Assembly: GCA_023392975.1 (NCBI GenBank)
Contig: JAEWNA010000259.1
Coordinates: 1-9,141, forward strand
Length of the DNA stretch: 9,141 bases
From: Pseudomonadota bacterium
Lineage (GTDB): Bacteria; Pseudomonadota; Gammaproteobacteria; Xanthomonadales; Xanthomonadaceae
Reading direction: 5' to 3'
The notes beneath the pieces are model-generated. The model did no database searches. It saw only the letters and a program-made list of their open reading frames with translations, and was not told where the DNA came from. Numbering within the stretch: position 1 is the first letter of the stretch; the number at the start of each line of letters is the position of its first letter. Below, one piece after another: positions 5,601 through 9,141 of the stretch. The translations under genes and the position numbers were made by a program.

Positions 5601-6452
5601 ATGGCCAAGTCCACCTGGGCCGCCTTCCCCCACGACGCCAAGGCCTATGCCTACGCCGGCGATGCCCTGAAGAAAGCCTGGCCGAAGCTGCACGCAGGCG
5701 ACTGCGAACCGTTCCCGGACGACAAGCGCGCCGCGGCGCTGATCAAGGCCGCCGGCAAGGCCGCGCCGAAGGGACTGGACGCCGCCGGACTGGCCGAAGC
5801 GCTGCAGGACGCGTGGCGCGCGTTCCACCACGGCGACTTCAAGGCCGCCTACGACGCTGGTGAAGCGCTGGGCCCGGTCGGCGCCTCGGTGGCGACCAAG
5901 GCGATCGGCATCCACGCTACCTACCTCGTCGACGACGACAAGGAAAAGCTCAAGCGCTTCGAGCAGGCCGCGAAGCTGGCCGAAGACGCGATCAAGGCCC
6001 TTCCCGACGACGCCAACAGCCACTACCGCCATGCGTTCGCGCTCGGCCGCTACAGCCAGGGCCTGTCGATCACCAAGGCGCTGAAGGAAGGCATCGCCGG
6101 CAAGGTGCGCGCCTCGCTGGAAACCGCGCTGGAACTGGCGCCCAAGCATGCCGAGGCGCACACCGCGATGGCGCTGTACCACGCCGAGATCATCTCCAAG
6201 ATCGGCTCGATGATCGGCGGCCTGACCTACGGCGCCAAGGCGTCCGAGGCCGAGAAGCACATCAAGGAAGCCCTCAAGCTGACCCCGGCCTCCCCGATCG
6301 CCCTGCTGGAATCGGGCAACGTGATGATGCTGCTCCACGGCGACAAGAAGGAGGACGAGGCCGCCGCCGCCTACGAGAAGGCCGCCAAGACCAAGCCGCT
6401 GGACGCGATGGAGGCCCTGGACGCGGGCTATGCCCGGTCCGAGATCGAGTGA
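5601..6452 (+). CDS. TPR-like repeat protein of unknown function
   Basis: This is a 283-residue soluble protein without signal peptide or membrane segment, rich in Ala, Lys and helix-forming residues. Degenerate TPR-like helix pairs can be followed at about 68-95, 115-150 and 165-200, at 213-245 (AEKHIKEALKLTPASPIALLE), and at 249-280 (DEAAAAYEKAAKTKPLDAME). Such solenoids bind partner proteins, so it is probably an adaptor, not an enzyme. No catalytic motif is visible. The start is ATG 5601, with GAGGA eight bases upstream; upstream in-frame starts at 5544 (TTG) and 5568 (ATG) have poorer sites and give an odd N-terminus. TTGCCT at 5544-5549 could be a weak -35 box. The gene stands alone between the phasin-like gene and tRNA-Val, so context does not reveal its role. 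Confidence 0.8.
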   Translation: MAKSTWAAFPHDAKAYAYAGDALKKAWPKLHAGDCEPFPDDKRAAALIKAAGKAAPKGLDAAGLAEALQDAWRAFHHGDFKAAYDAGEALGPVGASVATKAIGIHATYLVDDDKEKLKRFEQAAKLAEDAIKALPDDANSHYRHAFALGRYSQGLSITKALKEGIAGKVRASLETALELAPKHAEAHTAMALYHAEIISKIGSMIGGLTYGAKASEAEKHIKEALKLTPASPIALLESGNVMMLLHGDKKEDEAAAAYEKAAKTKPLDAMEALDAGYARSEIE

Positions 6453-6461
6453 GCCGCCCGC

Positions 6462-6490
6462 TTGCCTGCGGCGGGGCCGGTCCGTAGAAT
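6462..6490 (+). promoter_or_regulatory. Sigma-70 promoter of the tRNA-Val gene
   Basis: TTGCCT (6462-6467) and TAGAAT (6485-6490) match consensus in four and five of six positions, with the ideal 17-bp spacing. The mature tRNA starts 16 bp after the -10 box. The intervening sequence is GC-rich (GGCCGACCCG), the type of discriminator associated with stringent control of stable RNA genes. Confidence 0.75.
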
Positions 6491-6506
6491 GGCCGACCCG
6501 AACATC

Positions 6507-6581
6507 GGGCGGTTAGCTCAGCGGTAGAGCATTGCCTTCACACGGCAAGGGTCGCAGGTTCGAACCCTGCACCGCCCACCA
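6507..6581 (+). tRNA. tRNA-Val (anticodon CAC)
   Basis: The full cloverleaf can be drawn. The acceptor stem is GGGCGGT/ACCGCCC (6507-6513 with 6571-6577). The D arm is GCTC/GAGC, the anticodon stem TTGCC/GGCAA around loop TTCACAC, and the T arm GCAGG/CCTGC around TTCGAAC. The discriminator is A6578 and the CCA end is encoded (6579-6581). The loop centre CAC reads GUG, the favoured Val codon in GC-rich genomes. It has its own promoter upstream and a terminator 65 nt downstream, and stands as a single gene. Confidence 0.97.
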
Positions 6582-6629
6582 TATCGATCAGGCAGTTATC
6601 CGGATTCGCTTGCCCACTCGGGCGCAGAG

Positions 6630-6648
6630 TACGGAAAAAATACGGAAA
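6630..6648. repeat. Short direct repeat TACGGAAA x2 in an AT-rich patch behind the tRNA
   Basis: TACGGAAA occurs at 6630-6637 and 6641-6648, 11 bp apart, with an A6 run between. The patch is AT-rich against a very GC-rich background and lies 49 bp after the tRNA-Val gene, a position often used as an integration site. No integrase or second copy of the tRNA end is in the window, so a transferred element is not shown. The A6 run is also the minus-strand T tract of the terminator at 6646-6676. Confidence 0.4.
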
Positions 6649-6676
6649 CCGATCTGCGAAAGCGGGTCGGTTTTTT
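6646..6676. terminator. Intrinsic terminator of tRNA-Val, probably bidirectional
   Basis: A 12-bp stem (6646-6657 with 6662-6673, two G-U pairs) closes with C-G on a GAAA tetraloop and runs into T6 at 6671-6676. Read from the other strand, the same hairpin is followed within five bases by T6 (6640-6635), so it can also end the dnaB transcript, whose stop lies about 140 bp away. Confidence 0.88.
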
Positions 6677-6813
6677 CGTTTGGTGGCTGAGCCGGCGATA
6701 CAACGCTCTTCTGGGCGAAACCTGGCGAAGTCGCGCTCCGGTTCCCGCCGATACGAAGACGGCGGCCCACTCACCCGCTTCGCGACGCGGTCGATGCGAT
6801 CGACGTGGTGTTG

Positions 6814-8232
6814 TTACTCGAAACTCCCCACCGAATCGAACGCCAGGTTGTCGAAGCGGGTGTACTCGCCGAAGAACTTGAGCTTGAACGAGCCGGTCGG
6901 GCCGGAGCGCTGCTTGCCGATGATGATTTCGGCGAGGCCCTTGTCCGGCGAGTTTTCCTTGTTGTAGTAGTCGTCGCGGTAGATGAACACGATCATGTCC
7001 GCGTCCTGCTCGATGGCGCCGGATTCGCGCAGGTCGGCCATCACCGGACGCTTGTCGGCGCGGGTTTCCAGCGAACGATTGAGCTGCGACAGCGCGATCA
7101 CGGGCACGCCCAGTTCCTTCGCCAGGCCCTTGAGCGAGCGCGAGATCTCGGAGATCTCGGTGGCGCGGTTCTCGGTGTTGCCGGGCACCGCCATCAGCTG
7201 CAGGTAGTCGATCACGATGAGGCCCAGGCCGTGCTCGCGCTTGAGCCGGCGCGCCTTGGCGCGCAGGGCCTCGGGCGAGAGGCCGGGCGTGTCGTCGATG
7301 AAGATCTTGGTTTCCTTGATCATCCGGATCGCGCTGCTGACGCGGCTCCAGTCCTCGTCCTCGAGCTGGCCGGTGCGCAGGCGCGTGGCGTTGACCCGGC
7401 CGTTGGCGGAGATCAGACGCAAGGCGAGCTGCGCGGCCGACATTTCCATCGAGAACACCGCGACCGGCTTCTTGGTCTTGATCGCGGCATGCTCGGCGAT
7501 GTTGAGCGCGAACGTGGTCTTGCCCATCGCCGGACGCGCGGCGAGGATGATGAGGTCCGTCGGCTGCAGGCCGGCGGTCATCTCGTCGAATTCGGTGTAG
7601 CCGGTCGGCAGGCCGGTGACGCCGCCGCCGTTCTGGTAGCGGGTCTGCAGGACGTCGAAGGCTTCGGCCATCGCCTTGTTGATCGCGACGAAGTCGCTGC
7701 GGCCCTGCGCGCGCTTCTCGGAGATCGAGAACACGTCCTGCTCGGCCTTGGCCAGGATCTCGTCGCTCTCCCGGCCGTCCGGCTGGAAGGCGTCGTTGAC
7801 GATGCCGGTGCCGGCCTCGATCAGTTGCCGGAGGATCGCCTTGTCGCGGACGATCTCGGCGTAGGCGGTGATGTTGGCGGCCGAGGGCGTGGTGCTGGCC
7901 AGCTCGATGAGGTAGGCGCCACCGGCGACCTGCTCGACCAGCCCGTTCGACTCGAACCACTCGCCCAGCGTCACCGCGTCGTAGGGCCGGCTCTTCTCGG
8001 CCAGCTCGCGGATCGCGCGGTAGATCAGCTGGTGGTCGCGGCGGTAGAAGTCTTCCTCGTTCAGCCGGTCGGCGATGCGATCGTAGGCCTCGGGCGCGAG
8101 CATGAGGCCGCCGAGCACGGCCTGCTCGGCCTCGACCGACTGCGGTGGCACGCGGAGCTGTTCGACGCGGGCATCGGCGAAAGCGTCGCGGCGGCGGTTC
8201 TGGTCGCCGTAGGCGTTGGGACGGAAGGCCAT
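6814..8232 (-). CDS. dnaB: Replicative DNA helicase DnaB
   Basis: The 472-residue protein is a full-length DnaB, the hexameric 5'-to-3' helicase that unwinds DNA at the replication fork and interacts with primase. The N-terminal collar domain spans about 28-130 (PPQSVEAEQAVLGGLML onward), a linker helix follows, and the RecA-like motor starts near 200. Walker A is ARPAMGKTT (232-240) and Walker B LIVIDYLQLM (338-347). LSQLNRSLETR lies at 381-391, and KQRSGPTG (440-447) carries the arginine finger. No intein or insertion is present; its length is close to the E. coli protein. The start is ATG 8232, giving the usual N-terminus, with GGAG upstream at a long spacing of 11. It is the third gene of the rpsR-rplI-dnaB block, but a terminator and a 221-bp gap with a DnaA box separate it from rplI, so it probably also has its own promoter (TACGAT on the minus strand at 8304-8299 is a weak -10 candidate). 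Confidence 0.98.
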   Translation of the reverse strand: MAFRPNAYGDQNRRRDAFADARVEQLRVPPQSVEAEQAVLGGLMLAPEAYDRIADRLNEEDFYRRDHQLIYRAIRELAEKSRPYDAVTLGEWFESNGLVEQVAGGAYLIELASTTPSAANITAYAEIVRDKAILRQLIEAGTGIVNDAFQPDGRESDEILAKAEQDVFSISEKRAQGRSDFVAINKAMAEAFDVLQTRYQNGGGVTGLPTGYTEFDEMTAGLQPTDLIILAARPAMGKTTFALNIAEHAAIKTKKPVAVFSMEMSAAQLALRLISANGRVNATRLRTGQLEDEDWSRVSSAIRMIKETKIFIDDTPGLSPEALRAKARRLKREHGLGLIVIDYLQLMAVPGNTENRATEISEISRSLKGLAKELGVPVIALSQLNRSLETRADKRPVMADLRESGAIEQDADMIVFIYRDDYYNKENSPDKGLAEIIIGKQRSGPTGSFKLKFFGEYTRFDNLAFDSVGSFE

Positions 8233-8338
8233 CGTCGGGAATCGCTCCGGATCGCCGGATGGGACGATCGTGGGAAGGTGGGCACGGGTGAGACAGGCAT
8301 CGTACGGATCCCGCCTGTGGACCCGCGACGGAACAAGC

Positions 8339-8347
8339 TGTGGATAA
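8339..8347 (-). promoter_or_regulatory. Consensus DnaA box in the rplI-dnaB gap
   Basis: The minus strand reads TTATCCACA, an exact match to the consensus DnaA box, 107 bp upstream of the dnaB start. A second, degenerate copy shares the TCCACAG core 23 bp closer to dnaB (8321-8315). One box is not an origin; it fits DnaA-dependent control of the helicase gene. Chance occurrence of one 9-mer remains possible. Confidence 0.55.
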
Positions 8348-8404
8348 GTCCGCCATGGGTACCGCGTTCGCGTCTCATGGCCTGCGACCGGGTCCGGAAA
8401 CGCG

Positions 8405-8426
8405 ACGGGCGCCCGAAGGCGCCCGT
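8405..8426 (-). terminator. Hairpin terminator after rplI with UUCG loop
   Basis: A perfect 9-bp GC-rich stem (8405-8413 with 8418-8426) reads C-TTCG-G at its tip on the minus strand, the very stable cUUCGg tetraloop. It starts 27 bp after the rplI stop and is followed by CGCGTTT, so the U tract is weak and termination may be partial, leaving some readthrough into dnaB. Confidence 0.7.
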
Positions 8427-8453
8427 GCGGGTGACGCTGCGGCGGGAGGCGGC

Positions 8454-8906
8454 TTACGCGGCTTCCGGCTCGATGACGACCTTGACCGGCACTTCGACAT
8501 CGGCGTGCAGGTGCACGATGACCTCGAACTCGCCGACGTGGCGCAGCGGGCCTTCGCCCATCACCACTTCCGACTTGCCGACCTTGTGGCCGGCGGCGGT
8601 CAGGGCCTCGGCGATGTCGCGCGGGCCGACCGAGCCGTACAGCTTGCCTTCGGTGGAGGCGTTCGCGGCGATCGTGACGCTCGCGCCCTCGAGGGCGGAA
8701 CGGCGGCTCTCGGCCTCGTCGTTCTGGGCCTTGGCCTTCGCTTCGTACTCGGCGCGCTTGGCCTCGAACATCGCGACGTTGGCGGCGGTCGCCGGCACGG
8801 CCTTGCCCTGCGGCACGAGGAAGTTGCGGCCGTAGCCCGGCTTCACGTTGACCTTGTCGCCGAGGTTGCCGAGGTTGACGACTTTCTGGAGAAGAATGAG
8901 TTCCAT
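8454..8906 (-). CDS. rplI: 50S ribosomal protein L9
   Basis: The 150-residue product matches bacterial L9 in length and layout. The N-terminal rRNA-binding domain is at 1-41 (MELILLQKVVNLGNLGDKVN, then GYGRNFLVPQGKA). A long charged connecting helix spans about 42-75. The C-terminal domain runs from about 84 (EGKLYGSVGPRDIAEAL) to the end (VPVKVVIEPEAA). It binds 23S rRNA at the base of the L1 stalk and helps hold the reading frame. The start is ATG 8906 with CGGAG six bases upstream; the frame extends 13 codons further to 8945, but those do not belong to the family. It lies 92 bp after rpsR in the usual ribosomal operon. Confidence 0.97.
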   Translation of the reverse strand: MELILLQKVVNLGNLGDKVNVKPGYGRNFLVPQGKAVPATAANVAMFEAKRAEYEAKAKAQNDEAESRRSALEGASVTIAANASTEGKLYGSVGPRDIAEALTAAGHKVGKSEVVMGEGPLRHVGEFEVIVHLHADVEVPVKVVIEPEAA

Positions 8907-8960
8907 GATGGCTCCGTATTCGTTAGCGACGCGTGCGCGCCGCAACTGGTGGCTGTCCGA

Positions 8961-8991
8961 ACGGACGATGTCCGTGTCGCCCCGCGGGGCG
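8961..8991 (-). other. Two adjacent hairpins between rpsR and rplI
   Basis: ACGGAC (8961-8966) pairs with GTCCGT (8970-8975) around GAT. A 14-bp perfect palindrome with core CCCCGCGGGG follows at 8978-8991. Both lie in the rpsR-rplI intercistronic mRNA without a T tract, so they may tune stability or translation, not end transcription. Confidence 0.4.
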
Positions 8992-8998
8992 GCGCGGA

Positions 8999-9141
8999 TC
9001 AGACGTTGTGGTTGTCGGTGTACGGGATCAGGGCCAGGAAGCGGGCGCGCTTGACGGCGGCCTGCAGTTGGCGCTGGTACTTCGACTTGGTGCCGGTGAT
9101 GCGGCTGGGCACGATCTTGCCGGTCTTGGTCAGGTACTGGC
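8999..9141 (-). CDS. rpsR: 30S ribosomal protein S18 (5' end outside the window)
   Basis: The last 46 residues are present, from QYLTKTGKIVPSRITGTKSK through YQRQLQAAVKRARFLALIPY to TDNHNV and a TGA stop at 8999-9001. The motif KIVPSRITGTK and the basic helix with RARFLALIPY are diagnostic of S18, which binds the 30S platform with S6. The family is about 75 residues long, so roughly 30 are cut off by the window edge. The next gene upstream is presumably rpsF, not visible here. Confidence 0.96.
   Translation of the reverse strand, partial: QYLTKTGKIVPSRITGTKSKYQRQLQAAVKRARFLALIPYTDNHNV

Noticed and set aside
6538..6774. Minus-strand frame whose product ends in MVGGAGFEPATLAV
   Set aside because: This ending is the well-known spurious translation of the antisense strand of a tRNA gene; here it comes from the 3' half of tRNA-Val.
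8315..8347. Replication origin at the DnaA boxes
   Set aside because: Only one exact box is present, with no AT-rich unwinding region and no dnaA, dnaN or rpmH nearby; a regulatory site fits better.
6596..8356. 586-codon minus-strand frame overlapping dnaB in another register
   Set aside because: It is an Arg/Pro-rich frame-shifted reading of dnaB, which is itself intact in the proper frame.
6805..8835. 676-codon open frame on the plus strand across dnaB and into rplI
   Set aside because: It is antisense to two certain genes and spans the intergenic gap between them; it has no domain and no suitable ribosome binding site.

Overview
The window is high-GC DNA from a gammaproteobacterium, most likely Xanthomonadaceae (Lysobacter/Luteimonas-like). 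That placement is an inference from the codon bias, the rpsR-rplI-dnaB order and the lipid and phasin gene content; no 16S or marker search was possible. Genes are tightly packed, and third codon positions are nearly all G or C. This produces many long antisense open frames that are not genes.

Left part (1-5328): a lipid-related neighbourhood. A phasin (PHA-granule protein, 120-659, +) faces a 662-residue double-SDR protein (986-2974, -). From memory, the latter closely resembles the Marinobacter Maqu_2507-type fatty acyl-CoA reductase, which makes fatty alcohols. Divergent from it are an acyl-CoA-binding protein (3206-3463, +) and a TetR-family regulator (3517-4143, +). The 231-bp gap between the divergent genes holds a promoter candidate and a three-arm inverted-repeat array that could be an operator. 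Next come two small exported cysteine-rich proteins (4331-4561 and 4640-4858, +) sharing the spacing C-x6-C-x9-C-x6-C. A strong hairpin terminator follows, then a second, shorter phasin-like protein on the minus strand (4933-5328).

Middle (5601-6676): a 283-residue soluble TPR-like protein of unknown role, then tRNA-Val(CAC). The tRNA has a good sigma-70 promoter, an encoded CCA end and a U-tract terminator that appears to work in both directions.

Right part (6814-9141, all minus strand): the conserved housekeeping block rpsR (5' part outside the window) - rplI - dnaB. A hairpin with a UUCG loop ends rplI. A perfect consensus DnaA box lies in the rplI-dnaB gap.

As a working model, acyl-CoA is bound by the ACBP, reduced to fatty alcohol by the reductase and controlled by the TetR protein, with phasins coating storage granules. 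No CRISPR array, insertion sequence, prophage or recognised defence system is visible. The least explained items are the paired twin-CX6C exported proteins, the operator-like repeats, and the DnaA box ahead of dnaB.
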